From Datnioides undecimradiatus (lineage: Eukaryota; Chordata; Actinopteri; Lobotiformes; Datnioididae): DNA of 64,000 nucleotides. Made by a program: the position numbers and the translations under genes. The notes under the pieces are model-generated. The model ran no database searches. It had not been told where the DNA came from and was given only the letters and a program-made list of their open reading frames with translations. Shown piece after piece: positions 1 to 10,640 of this stretch. The number at the start of each line of letters is the position of its first letter. Within the stretch, counting starts at the first letter, position 1. The stretch lies in assembly GCA_008933995.1 (NCBI GenBank), contig WARS01000038.1, positions 3,868,510-3,932,509 of the forward strand, read 5' to 3'.

Positions 1-77
1 TAACTAGCATGGACTATGGCGATCCTTGGTGATCATGTCGTCAGTGCTTGTCTTCCTAAGATGTGTATAAGAGACAG
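1..77. other. Sequencing-adapter remnant ending in Tn5 mosaic end
   Basis: Bases 59-77 read AGATGTGTATAAGAGACAG, the exact 19-bp Tn5 mosaic end carried by tagmentation adapters. The 58 bases before it match, from memory, the reverse complement of the barcode-side adapter of the stLFR co-barcoding method. Genomic sequence appears to start at about base 78. The mosaic-end match is certain by eye; the stLFR assignment is recalled knowledge. The segment should be treated as contamination at a contig end, not as a mobile element of the host. Confidence 0.93.
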
Positions 78-2264
78 CCTCCCATCTCCCACCGCCCCCG
101 AATCCCTCAGACAAATACAATGACCCAAATACAGTAGGAGGGATGGAGGGTCTCGACTAGGTTTTCTAAAGGGGATCGTCTCTGCCCTGTGGCTCAATAC
201 CAGCCTCAGGTATTTAACATAAACATATTCCCGTTGCTTCTCAGTCTCCTGGGGACGACGCAGTATATTTAACACGACAGTTCAAATTGTGTGTGTTTTT
301 TAAAAAGCGCTTTTCAAGAAAAAAAACGCTTTAAAACTGTTTTGTTTTGGTTTTTTTTAGAACAAACGGTCCAGGTGGAGCAAAATGTGGTGGATGTAGT
401 CACTGTTAACCCATCATGTGAAATATGTTTTCCCAAATTTATGTTTTTGACCCATAAAGACCCCTCTGCAACACCTGCAGTCGAGCCTATCTTCATGTCT
501 GGAGGTATCTGTGATGTAAAACACCACAATAATACCTTCATAACTCGCAGCGCAGCTACTGTACCAACCCTTTTAATGTGCAACCAAACCGCAGCGCAGT
601 ATGTACTGTAATGCCGCTCTGCACTCCAAGCTGTATCTGACCCCGTGGCAGACATCCACCGCCATCCAAGTTGCGAGAAGCACTCAGAGATTCCCTGAAT
701 TTTCAGAGAAATTTGACATTGGTCCAAAACCAGTCCCCCGGCTTTGAGAGTATGTAAAACACGTTCTTTTCTCCCCTCTTCTTTACCTACAGCTGACTGG
801 AGCACCAGCTGGTGGCGAGCAGCCAAGACTGCAAGGCATTTGCTTTTACTTGTAGGCTAACTGCACTGCTGAACTACTCTGGGATTTACTCTGCATTATA
901 GAAATGGACTGTAGTATAGATTATTAAGAGGACGAGTGTGTGGGCGCACAAGCTAGGGCCCCTTTTCCCTCTGAGTTTGTGTTCTGCTTGCTCTTTTCAT
1001 CCTTTTCTTCTTGCTTTTTTTGTTTTAATTTGCATCTTGTTGCTTTTCTGTGCAGTATTTAGTGACAGAGCTGATTGTTTAAAGTAATACCCGCAGCTTG
1101 GAACAGCATCTTGATCTTCAGAAAGTGACACTGTCAGATCTTAAAAAAAAAAAAACGCCGACCTTGAAAACTTCTGCTTTATTTGGCTCCAGAGATGAAA
1201 CAAAAATAACCAAAATTACATCTCTGCAAAACCTTGACGCGTATTCAAACCATATGATATCACTGTGGAGTGTATTTCAACAAAGCCTGCTGTGTTTTGC
1301 TCAAATGAAAATAAATCTAAATATGGTGTAATGATGGCTCGCACTCATCACGAATCTGAAATACCCCTGATTTCTGCTGGACCTTTCTTTTATTACAGAC
1401 CGCTTTCTGGATCAAGCAAGCTGCAATTTTATTAATTCCTTCACTTTGTCAGTTGTGGTTCCTGCTTTAAACCCTCCAAATCTTTCTAATTTTATCAGCA
1501 ATAGACAATAGTTTAAACATTTCAGCACATAGGAGGAAGAGAAGCAAATTGAAACTCTGCTAGTTTTAGCATTCAGTCAGTGTTGCGTTTTGGCGTCTTT
1601 TCATTGTCACTCCTAACTTTTGAAGTCTGAATCAGGCCATAATAAGGAGGAATGTTGGCATCAGTCTCCACTTACCACTGTATCTGTACTGTGAGCTTAA
1701 GCAGCTCAACTATAATGAATTCAGCAGTTAAAAAAAAGCACAAGGAATAGCAGCGGAAGATGCGGCAGCTGCTGCGCTGCAAGTTAGACCTCAAAGATTG
1801 CACAACTTGGCACAACGGATACAAAAAGAAGAGTCTAAGAAACGAGCAGACGGCGAATCTGGACGCATATTGAAAAGGTTTATTCCGTCTTTAATTTGGA
1901 AGACGCGCAGGGTGCAGATGTGGGAGAGGACCGCACCTCTTTCCCTCCAGCTTCGGAATAGGCGTGTGACGTGATTGGGTTGGATTTGTGTCCGTCAGCG
2001 GCAGTCAGGAATGAGCGCGCTCGTCTCCCCTCTTGTCAAACCGCAAGTGTATTTATACTTTGAAAGGGCAAAACAGAGCAAGAGGGGAGGAAGAAAAAAT
2101 CTCCTGTCAGCTATTCTTACATAAAATATTAGACTTCTCATTGTTATGAAGACTTGCGCTGAGAAAGCCTAAGCCTCTTGACTTATGAATTTTAAAAGTA
2201 TCCAAAGAACTGAGAGAGGGGAGCCTTTTTCCCCCACTGACCTTAATCTTAAATAGGTCTCAGA
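78..2264. other. Intergenic, no gene seen
   Basis: Ordinary AT-leaning vertebrate non-coding DNA with short A and T runs (a 13-A run near 1143-1155). Open frames at 291-611 (+) and 314-826 (-) overlap each other on opposite strands, have no family resemblance I can recognise and are probably chance. One octamer word ATTTGCAT lies at 1028-1035. Nothing else specific is visible. Confidence 0.6.
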
Positions 2265-2560
2265 GACAGGTAGAGTGATAAATGGACTAAAGTGATTCCA
2301 GTTGAAAAGAATAGGAGCTAAGCCCACTTTTTCAGAGGGCTTGCGTAGGCTCTTATCGCTGGCAGGCGACAAACAGCTCCAAACTCCAGGTTCCACAGGA
2401 GCGTTTGGGCGCGCAGTGCCAGCTGGGCTAATGCATAGATTAGTTTACAAGTTTGGCTCCAATGCCAATTGGATTAAGCCTCATCATGCTGGGGGTATTT
2501 CCACATTGTTTGACAGTCTACATACGGTCAGCATCAGGCAGAGAGCACGACTGTGATGGA
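2265..2560. promoter_or_regulatory. Candidate conserved non-coding element
   Basis: The block is free of simple sequence and dense in homeodomain-type words. CTAAT and ATTAG face each other at 2428-2443, the palindrome CCAATTGG is at 2465-2472 and the OTX/bicoid-type word GGATTA is at 2471-2476. The composition resembles fish developmental enhancers. No alignment was possible, so conservation is an inference. An 84-codon frame crosses the block but resembles no protein I know. Confidence 0.35.
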
Positions 2561-2637
2561 CTTATGCTAAATCCTTCCTTTCTGTGTGTTTATCTAAACA
2601 CAATGTGACCGACAATGTCAGCAGGGTTGAGCAGTTT

Positions 2638-2815
2638 TTATGCGCGGCGTGTTGTTGTGCTTACAGTACGGGGCTTTGGAGCGGCACCTTCCGCTCCCGT
2701 CGGCGGCGGCGGCGGGCGGCGATTGTAACCTTTTATTCCTGAGATAGGGCCCATCTTTCGCCCCGGGGCTACGTCTTTAATATCAGCGCTCTTGTCACCC
2801 CGATCCCCCGGTTCA
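2638..2815. promoter_or_regulatory. CpG-rich patch with CGG repeats
   Basis: A short GC-rich stretch contains an interrupted CGG array at about 2700-2721 and many CpG dinucleotides, standing out from the AT-leaning flanks. It could be a small unmethylated island or part of an enhancer; no TATA box, initiator or downstream exon is evident. The 66-codon minus-strand frame here is low complexity (proline-rich from the CGG repeats) and is not called as a gene. Confidence 0.35.
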
Positions 2816-2864
2816 AAAAAGACCCGTGTCAATATCAAAATATCTCTGACAGAGAGCGTAGCTA

Positions 2865-3200
2865 ATGCCTCTACACTGAGCTATAATCAGAGTTATCACT
2901 TTGAACTAGTTCACAGAAAGGCGCTTTATTTTCCAAAGCAAAATTGGTTTGGTCTCCTTTAAGACTCTGAGGTTTATTTGATTAAGACTGGAGCGGAGCA
3001 TGAGAAATCAAGGAGGGGGACTTCAGTGGCATTCCTCAGTAATATTTATACGAATCCCTTGGCTTGTAAATCATTTATGCACTTTCCCACTCACGTTTGA
3101 CTCCAAACCTCAGAGTCAAGCGCGAATTAGGTCTCGTAATAATAAACTAACCTCCTGCTCGGGCATTGTCTCTTGTCAGATCAGAGGAGGGGGGTCAAGA
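2865..3200. promoter_or_regulatory. Candidate conserved non-coding element with inverted repeat
   Basis: Unique-looking sequence holds a perfect 13-bp inverted repeat: GACTCTGAGGTTT at 2963-2975 and its exact reverse complement at 3105-3117, 129 bases apart. It also holds a TTTGATTAAG homeodomain-type word just after the left arm. The block has no microsatellite and sits among other element-like blocks. Enhancer function is inferred from texture only. Confidence 0.35.
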
Positions 3201-3251
3201 GCAACTGGACCTCTAGGGCACCCCAGGGACTACCCCAAAAACCCCTAACAG

Positions 3252-3275
3252 CTCTGCGGTGGGACCGCCGCAGAG
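3252..3275. other. Short perfect hairpin
   Basis: CTCTGCGG at 3252-3259 is followed after eight bases by its exact reverse complement CCGCAGAG at 3268-3275, and then by TTTTAATTG. It looks like a bacterial rho-independent terminator, but the context is vertebrate. The role is unknown; it may be chance in GC-rich DNA. Confidence 0.4.
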
Positions 3276-3599
3276 GCTTTTAATTGTTATTTCAGCAGCC
3301 CCCCGCCCCATCTTCACCCCTCCTCCACCACCGCGGTGTCCGGGCAAACAGAATGGTCCTGATAGCTTCGTAATGAGAGGCAGTGTCCGGAGGGAGCAGG
3401 CTAGTGACTTCCAAATACATTGCCCTTGTTAGCAATGTTTGGCGCACTGCTCCGTTGTTACAGATGTCGGTAATAGAGTGCTAATAGAGATCCATTACCC
3501 TTAGGTTGGTTGTGTGTGCGCGTGCGTCTGTGTGTGTGTCTGGGGGAGGGCAAAGAGCCCCATAAGATTACCACACTCGTGGCTGACCTCTGCCTCCCT

Positions 3600-3760
3600 C
3601 TAAAACTGATTATTTCATTTGATCAAGCCCAAAGGTGGCGGCGGGTCCGGCACCGGCTTGATGAAGACGGTGATTTGATTATCCTCCGCCGTCGTTTGCG
3701 ATGCAGGATTATAAGTCAGCTTTGTAATGGAAAATATTAGCAGAGAGGAAGCGGGGCAGG
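3600..3760. promoter_or_regulatory. Candidate conserved non-coding element with paired motifs
   Basis: ATCAAGCC at 3622-3629 faces its reverse complement GGCTTGAT at 3655-3662 around a GC-rich core. On both sides lie TGATTAT-type words (near 3608 and 3676). The symmetry and lack of simple repeats suggest a compact regulatory module. Conservation cannot be tested here. Confidence 0.33.
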
Positions 3761-4415
3761 AGTGGAGAACAATAGAATAACAAATTGCATGCTGCCCTCA
3801 GGACAGAAGGTAGACAGAAACATTAAATTAATGAGCCCAGAAGAACTTTGTCACAAATGAATCGTGTAAATACATTGATCTTCTCTCCTCTCTAGTTTAT
3901 TTTCTTCTTTTCCTTTGCCGTTTTGTTTTTTTTTTTTCTCGCTCCTTGCCAGCCCTAATGATTTCTTCCCCTACCATTTTTACATTGCGGAGGGAGGAAA
4001 GGAAAAAACCTGTTCTGTTTTTCACCGGCGCTGCCTCTCGGTAAACACTCTTCCTTCTTATCTGCACGCTGCCTTCTCCCTAGGCTATGGAGCAGATTTT
4101 TCATTTAGCTAAAAGCTCGGTAAGAGGTCTATGAGAATGATAATCCTACCACGGGCCGCAGCTGGCGTTTCCGCGGCGCGGATGATTAGTCGGGAACGTT
4201 TTGCATTCGACCTGGAGAAATTCTCTCAGTGGGAAGTTAGCATCCGCTTACTGTCTTTTTCGGCGAGGCCCCACTCATGGCCCTCACCCCTCCCTCTCTG
4301 TCTACACACACACACACACGCGCTCTCTCCAGAGGAGGCTTGTATAATGGATGATGAGGGAAAAATCTTGCATTTACCTCCCTCTCTTCCTCCTCTCCAA
4401 ATACCGTCACTCCTG
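3761..4415. other. Intergenic with T-rich and CT/CA-rich simple sequence
   Basis: Pyrimidine-rich DNA with a long T run near 3927-3939 and a short CA array at 4304-4319. A polypyrimidine tract ending in CCAG at about 3952 followed by GTAAAC near 4041 resembles exon borders, but the roughly 30 residues between match nothing I know. Overlapping frames on both strands at 4131-4497 follow the simple sequence. No gene is called. Confidence 0.5.
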
Positions 4416-4840
4416 TCACCGCGCATGACGCTCTGTGACCTTCGTCAAATATATTTCTAATTGCTTTTGACGGTGAATTGGCACCCCGCCGGTCCAAAGG
4501 GCCCCATTTGGAGCGACGCAGAGTGATGCGGGGTATCCCGCTTTCCGCAGGTACGGAGAGGGATCCCCTCAGATGGAATTAAGGCGGCGAACAGGAGGAA
4601 CAGGTCATGAATGCACTTATCTCATTTGTCTGACAGGTTTAAACGTTTATTAAAGGCCTCAGCCCTAATTCCCTCAAGCAGGTGTAAGCTTCCGTTGAGG
4701 TGTGAATTATATCCAATCGAGCAGATACGCTCATAATATGATGAACGCGCGCTAAGCTTTTCCAGGTGGAAATTGAATAACTCATGGTTTCTGGGCGTAA
4801 TCCATCCGTGCATTGTCAAAGACAAATAGAAGGGAGGCAT
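4416..4840. promoter_or_regulatory. Candidate conserved non-coding element
   Basis: A long block without simple repeats. It contains a TTCTAATTGC homeodomain-type word near 4455, a GTCTGACAGG MEIS-like word near 4628 and a CTCATAATATGATGA imperfect palindrome near 4731-4745. Texture is typical of fish non-coding elements near developmental genes. Function is inferred. Confidence 0.38.
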
Positions 4841-6103
4841 CGTTTCCTCTGTCTTCAGCTTCAGTTGCCTTTGTGCAAAAAACACTTACCACAATAAACT
4901 GTATTAGTGGCATTACGCGCCTCTCACATTACACAAATACAAGTGCACAGACTCCAAACCCTCTCTGGTTTTGTATCTCACGCTGTCTTGTCTGGGAATC
5001 CTTTTATAAGAGCACCTCTTAAATGTTGTTTGGCTCCATTTGGAATCCAACCCCCAACAACCCGCTCTGCATTAGTGCCATTTAAAGATACACTGAGAGG
5101 ACGCATGCAGCTTTTTGCACTCCTGCTGCCCCCCCCGGTCACATCACAGGCCCACAGCTGATGGACAATGTTCACCGATGCAACAAACACAAATGGGTAT
5201 TTGCGTTCCTCCGAGCGTCATCTGCCACCTGGCTTTGGTTATGAATACAGCCGGGATTATTCCTGCGAGGATTCATAGAAACGATACAGACAATCAACTA
5301 ATACCTTTTAATCTGAATTCAGTCATTTGATTAAAGACTGCCTTTTCTGAGCTACATCAGCCTCTATATAATCAGTACATCCTTAGCAGCCAGTGGTGAA
5401 ATAACACTGTTATTATTATTAATCCTATCACCACTTAAGCCTATGGACAGGCTAACCTCAACATAAAATGCATCCACTGTCTCGTCTGCCGCCTCCTTGA
5501 GGTCACAGTCTCCCTTTGGTGCCAAAAAAGACATTTCACAAAAATAGATGAGTAGAGATCGTTGTTGGTGCTCGCCGCTAACGCTGCTCAAAGGCTGATT
5601 TTGACTTACTGCCCGTGTTAATGGAAAATGGAAAAAAAAAAAAGCACCCACATCAGTGCAAAAATTAGCTGCATAATAGAGCTATATATGAAAAAAAATG
5701 TGATGCACAGTGCTTTGGTTTGTCACGGCGGCGGTTTGTCTCCGAGCTATTTCGACTAGGTATGTGGAGGATTTCTTCAGCGGATAAACATCAGCATGTG
5801 CTGTTTGTCCAAGAGCTCAGAACTGACCCATGATCACAGCTGTCTGGCAGGTGACCTGGCCGTGGTTGGGCGGATAGTGACTGCTGTCTGTCAGGAGCAG
5901 AGGCGGAAACAGCGTGACGTTACAACACAGATCCTCTTGTGCTCTCGAGGAGGAGGATTGGGTGGATGCATACGGGCTGGTTCAGTCACAACAACCTGTT
6001 TGGGAGTGATTCAGCTTAAACCTGCAGGGGATGGATGTAAAGTAACATATGACTGGGAAATGTATGAGTTTACACTGTCTAGACATGGCCATTAATAACG
6101 ATA
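4841..6103. other. Intergenic, no gene seen
   Basis: Mixed unique sequence with short A runs (around 5631-5642) and an ATT-rich spot near 5411-5421. The overlapping open frames of 69-99 codons on both strands have no recognisable domain. I see nothing further that can be supported. Confidence 0.5.
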
Positions 6104-6175
6104 ACGACTCCTTTAAGTGCATTGCTCAAGGGCACCGCAGTAACATGGAAGTGTTCGGCCTTTCAGACACTTGAA
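6104..6175 (+). repeat. Fragment of a common teleost dispersed repeat
   Basis: The core CTTTAAGTGCATTGCTCAAG and the GGGCACC after it match, from memory, a motif scattered through many teleost genomes, where it is usually followed by a short AC/GT-variable stretch. Only the core is clear; both borders are eroded, so this is an old partial copy. The family name is not known to me. Confidence 0.5.
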
Positions 6176-7790
6176 CAGGCGCTGTGGGCTGTAAGTTAAA
6201 CTTGTGGAGTAATGTGTGTTTGTCCGTTGTAAAATCAATTCTTAAAACTTTGCCGGGTGCTTTTCACAGACTGTTACACGACTTTGCTCACAAAGTCTAG
6301 ATTAAAATAGTAAAAGTGAGTTAATAAATAGAACAAATTATGAATATTATTGACGTTTAAGTCATTGTATCCTAAAATTTTCAGTTCCATGTTGGATGCT
6401 TGTTAAAAGTCTGTGTGTTCTTTCCTAAATGTCAATGAATAACAGAGTATTTGTATTTTTAAACCAGCTAAAGGAGGTTGTGACCTAGTGTCTGCGCTAT
6501 ATATACCTCTCGATTGAAACGACTTGTGACCGCGTAACAAATGTTTAACTTCAGGGGGAAATTCTGAGACGTTTCGCCAGCACTGAGGCTCCATTGTCAT
6601 CCCGGGTTAAAACGAGAGAGAAAAACATGTTGGATGAATACAATCATGTGACCAGAAGTAATGACAACCGTGACCCATTTGCGCGATGATAATTAGCCAT
6701 CCACAGCCACGGGGCGCTGACCTCCAAGCGGGGATGAAAACAAACCCACCGATTTATGTGAAGCCCTCTTTGTCAAGCAGGAGGACATACTGACATCTAA
6801 CACGCTCGAGACGCTACATTGTGTTATATCTTTAAATATAGTATACATAAATCTATAAGATGTGCAGAGCAGTGCGTGAATGGTTTTCAGTGTGTGAGCT
6901 GAAATGACTCTTTTTGTGCTTCCGTGGTGTCTGACCTTGACCAATTTCGAATCATCGTACCACTAAGTGTCTGTCAGCTGTAACATAATCAACCTTAAGG
7001 GCCCTGTGCGATCAGATTTAACATCACCGCACATCAAAACAACAAGAGGAGAACCTTATTTCTGCTTTTTTTGATTGCACCATCGTTTCGGTTCTCCCCC
7101 TGGCGACGCGACGGAAGATAAAGACTTCTGTCCTGCTCGGATTGGAGTTTTAGCGGCAGTTGTGTAATCTGTTTATTCCTCCGTCAGATGTGAACGAGCT
7201 CTCCGTAAAGTCACGTGAACTCTGAACTTATCAGATTTAAAACCTCCTCACCAGCAGCTCCCCGTTTACGGCGATGATAGAGACCTTGACAAGCTCGTTT
7301 GATCCTTCACTCCCATCAAATCTCCGATCGCGATATTGAAATTGTATCGTAACAGAGTGAAACAGCAGATTAGAACAAGTCATTTTATTTTTATATTTAC
7401 ACAGTTCTCCAAAGCTTGAGGCGACATCAGACACGTGGCCACAGAGACGTCTAAAATGCAGGTTTTTGTCCGTGTTGCAAAGATTTAACCACACAAATTC
7501 ACAATTCACATGATATATAACTATGATATTATGTGAAGTTCAACCATTTTACTGGTAAACTCCCTCCAGCAATGTGAGCGTCACACTCAAATTCAATTTC
7601 TGAAACTTTATTATTCACCTGAATCGAAAACAACATCAGGAAATCTTTAAACGGACTTCTGCCTGAACAAACCTGCACAAAGCCAAACCCTAACATAGGC
7701 ATAATGGAAACCCCTCTGGATTTGATTCCTAAATCGTCGTGAACCTCAAGCTGTGGTGAAAAATTCAGAGTGAGACGGAGAAGTGAGACG
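6176..7790. other. Intergenic with one element-like spot
   Basis: Mostly AT-leaning unique DNA. Around 6680-6770 there is a GATAATTAGCC homeodomain-type word in sequence that looks less eroded than its flanks. A TCACGTGA E-box lies at 7211-7218. No exon, RNA gene or repeat is recognised. Confidence 0.45.
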
Positions 7791-7794
7791 AGAT

Positions 7795-8095
7795 TAGAAA
7801 CAGAGAACCTGGCGCCGCCGCGGTGAGCCGTAAGCGCCCGAGCCCGACTTCCTCCGCCGCTGTCTGCGCTGTAAGTCGGTTGAGTATCGCACCTACCAGG
7901 CAGATAGAAAATTCAAACACCGAGTGCCAAGATCTTTATGTGGATTCCCTACTTCCAAATAGCTTAGGATAATTCTCCGTCTAAGCTAATACCTGGTGAG
8001 GAAGTAAAGCCTGAAGGATGGGATTATTTAATATGGCATTTTTAATGTGTGACACGCTAATCACATCTCAGAACAGGAATACTTCAACCATTTAA
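7795..8095. promoter_or_regulatory. CpG-rich patch followed by candidate non-coding element
   Basis: Bases 7811-7870 are CpG-dense (GGCGCCGCCGCGG core). They are followed by simple-repeat-free sequence to about 8095, with a GCTAATAC word near 7985 and GCTAATCACA near 8056. The pairing of a CpG patch with element-like DNA recurs at 8.4, 36, 42.5 and 57 kb in this window. Regulatory role is inferred. Confidence 0.3.
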
Positions 8096-8380
8096 CTTTC
8101 GTCAGGGGAGGAGAGACGGTTTTGGGGGGGGGGGTAAGCCTTCAAAAGAGACCCCCTTCCCTCCTTCCACCGCCACCTCACACCGCAGAAACCTGCTGCA
8201 AAACCGCGATGACAATGACACATTGTCGTGCCTTCGAGGGGGGAAAACGAGAGAGGGAGGGGGGACGACAGAGACGGAGTAACCTCGAGTGCATGAGTGA
8301 GGGAAGTTTTTATTCTGACTGTTGTGGTGAACGCACACGACGACGCAGGGAGTCTTTCCTAAGCATTACACATCAATCCC

Positions 8381-8690
8381 GGGCCTAGACGGCAGACAGA
8401 ATTACTCCTCTGTGTACCGATAATGATTTCACAATCCTCGCATACCGGCGCCTGAATCTCCCGCGGATTTGCGGATAAAGCCGAGTTCTCTCTCGGATTC
8501 CAAAGTTTAACAAGGTGAAGTCGCTCCGATTTGACCACTCTGAGCCGGCGAGGGAAGCTAATGCGCGCTCAAACGCCGCCGCACGCTTGACAGGCGCCTT
8601 CACAAACAGGGGTGGAAGAAGAGTGATTTGACAAGAGGGGGGCGATGGGGGGTACGGGCGCGTATGGTTCAGACGCGCTCGTCTCTCTAT
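8381..8690. promoter_or_regulatory. CpG-island-like block
   Basis: By eye the block carries about 29 CpG dinucleotides in roughly 310 bases, against scarce CpG in most of the window. It has no TATA box and no exon that I recognise; the 104-codon minus-strand frame through it shows no known domain. It may be an unmethylated regulatory island, an alternative or lncRNA promoter, or a CpG-rich enhancer. Confidence 0.5.
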
Positions 8691-8770
8691 CTCCATCATC
8701 TGTCTGTGATCATTAATGGTTAAACATCTGAAGCGTTGCTATTATATCAGCATGGAAAGTTATTAAAACG

Positions 8771-8791
8771 CACACACACACACACACACAC
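8771..8791. repeat. (CA)n microsatellite
   Basis: An uninterrupted CA dinucleotide array of about ten units, with CpG-rich DNA just upstream. Confidence 0.95.
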
Positions 8792-8884
8792 CCTGCCCTC
8801 ATGTCTCTCTGTCTTTAAGGATCGCGCTCTGATAGTGGTGAGGAAATCAATGAAGGGCCTGAGAGCAGCCGGTCTGGCAGACTT

Positions 8885-9335
8885 GACACGCAACAGAGGA
8901 AGGTAAATTATTGGAACTTTAATTACTTTGATCCGTCATGCATTGTAGCATTGTGTCAGGGAAGTCAATGCCATGACAGACGCTGAACAAAGGCCAGCGC
9001 CGCATTTTCATAACATCTTCACTCCCTTTTCCTAATGCCTGATTAAAGCCAGGGTGTCGCGGACCAAAAGCCCCCAGCCCCTGTTTATTTTTTTTTTTTT
9101 TCCCCTTCCTTCCTCCCTCTCCTCTGCCTCTATGCACTGATTTAGAAACTCATTTTGAAAGCTCTGTTTACCCAACTCATTACTGAAGTCAGGGATTGAA
9201 TGCTGGTCTATTATGGGCCTCTGCACCGCGGCTTTACAAACAAGCACAATGCGCCGTGCTATCACCATTATCACATTGTATGACCGTAATGTATCGCGCT
9301 GTTTTCCACCCATAAATATAAGTCCGTGTTTTCAG
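8885..9335. promoter_or_regulatory. Candidate conserved non-coding element, split by a T run
   Basis: Two halves (8885-9085 and 9130-9335) of simple-repeat-free sequence flank a T-rich insert at about 9087-9100. The left half has TTTAATTACTTTGATCC, combining a TAATTA core with a TCF-type CTTTGAT word. The right half has several CATTA words and ACCATTATCACATTG. This is one of the more convincing element-like blocks in the left third of the window. Conservation is inferred from texture. Confidence 0.4.
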
Positions 9336-9489
9336 CTAAATTAAGAAGGATTTTCCTCCACAATGAAGCCTGTCCTTTTCTGAGTGGCCGCACAAGAAAA
9401 CAATGACAAAAAAAACCAAAAACGCACAAAGTAAATGAGCAAGAGTGAGAAATTCCTTTTTTTTTTAATCATTAAAGGGTGTACAAAAT
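9336..9489. other. A/T-rich spacer
   Basis: Contains an AAAAAAACC tract near 9408 and a T9-T10 run near 9459. No other content. Confidence 0.5.
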
Positions 9490-9970
9490 TACTCCTTTTT
9501 TCCCTATTTCATGAATATTCTGCCACTTAGCGTTGGGATGAATCTGCAGGATTGTTCTCGGAGCTGATAAATGGCCAGCATGTGTGGTAATTTAGAAGCG
9601 CACATTAATCTCCAATCGTGGCCTAAGAAGGGAATAAATAGGAAGCAGAAAAAAAAGGTAATTGATATCCAGCAAATGGGCAGACCCCCTAAAAAAGTTA
9701 TGCAGCTATAACTGAGGCGATCATCTGCGTTATTAATTGCACAAACTGCACTATGTGAGCCCAACAGGAAAGAAAAGTGCTTTGTTTTAATTCTCCATTC
9801 ATACGTTAAGAACGATTAAGCGAAACTGTTGTTTTGAGAAGCTGAAGGGAATGGCTCAGAGAAATTGTCAGCTGTCATCAAGAAAGGAACGCTGCTCTTG
9901 ACTGGAGTCTTAATTCATTAGCGGATCAGGGATTTGCTAACTTCAGACCTAATCATCCAGCCAGTATTCC
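9490..9970. promoter_or_regulatory. Candidate conserved non-coding element
   Basis: A long block with little simple sequence. It contains ATGAATATTC (9511-9520), GGTAATTGATATCC near 9658, TTATTAATTGCAC near 9730, AGCTGTCATCAAG (reverse strand TTGATGACAG, a PBX/MEIS-like word) near 9870 and TCTTAATTCATTAG near 9908. Such homeodomain and MEIS word density is typical of neural or axial enhancers near developmental genes. Inferred, not aligned. Confidence 0.42.
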
Positions 9971-10309
9971 ACTGATGGTTTATATTTCTGTCTCTGACTG
10001 ATTTGTATTTTATTGTATTCTGCGGTTCGGGATAATCCTGCACAATGTGACCAAATGGGCTTTGAGGCACTTTCTCAGTTGTAGAGGACAGTGAGGACAT
10101 TAGCTGTCGCTTCTGCTGTTGTGGTGTGACTATGCTGATGTGCAGTGGGCAGACAGGCATTCACTGACACACAGCTAACTGCTGCAGACGTGCGTGTAGT
10201 CCTATAGAAACTCCCCCTGTGCATGAAAACAATACACACGTGCCTCTTCTGCATGCATTCAAATACCAAGTGAAGGAAACCTTTAACCAAGCACCTTCTG
10301 CAACCTTAA

Positions 10310-10640
10310 TTAAGTGTTGCAAAGTAACTAAGTACATTTACTCAGTTACTGTAAGATGGGAATATTGTACCTTTTACACCACTGCATTACAGATTATGTT
10401 TTAACTACAATACAAAGCCTGATCAGCTTATAACCTCCACCGGCTGCAACATTAAAGGGCTGCTTACGCGTTAATGCATCAGTAATGCTAATCCTATAAT
10501 GTAATCTATCTGTACTCATTAACCACTCTGAGAGGAGCACATTTTCCATATCATAAGTGGTTTTAATACAAGTACTTTTGATGCTGAAGTACATTTTTGC
10601 CGTTAGTAGCAGCCTTATTTTTACTTGTACTGTTTTTAAT
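10310..10640 (+). repeat. Degenerate teleost dispersed repeat (TAACTAAGTACATTTACT type)
   Basis: It starts with TAACTAAGTACATTTACT and ends with AAGTACATTTTTGCC and TTTACTTGTACTG. This is the signature I remember for a short non-autonomous interspersed element abundant in spiny-rayed fishes, in which AAGTA/TACTT words recur and a TTTTACACCACTGCATTAC block follows the head. The copy is diverged and indel-ridden, so it is old. It has no coding capacity. The family name is uncertain. Confidence 0.75.

Noticed and set aside
1..275. 80-codon minus-strand frame ending in the first 300 bases
   Set aside because: It reads into adapter sequence and cannot be a natural gene.
3252..3285. Bacterial rho-independent terminator
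   Set aside because: Vertebrate context and no upstream gene; kept only as a hairpin.
3953..4041. Possible exon between a strong polypyrimidine-CCAG and a GTAAAC donor
   Set aside because: The short peptide resembles nothing known, and T-rich runs often imitate acceptors.
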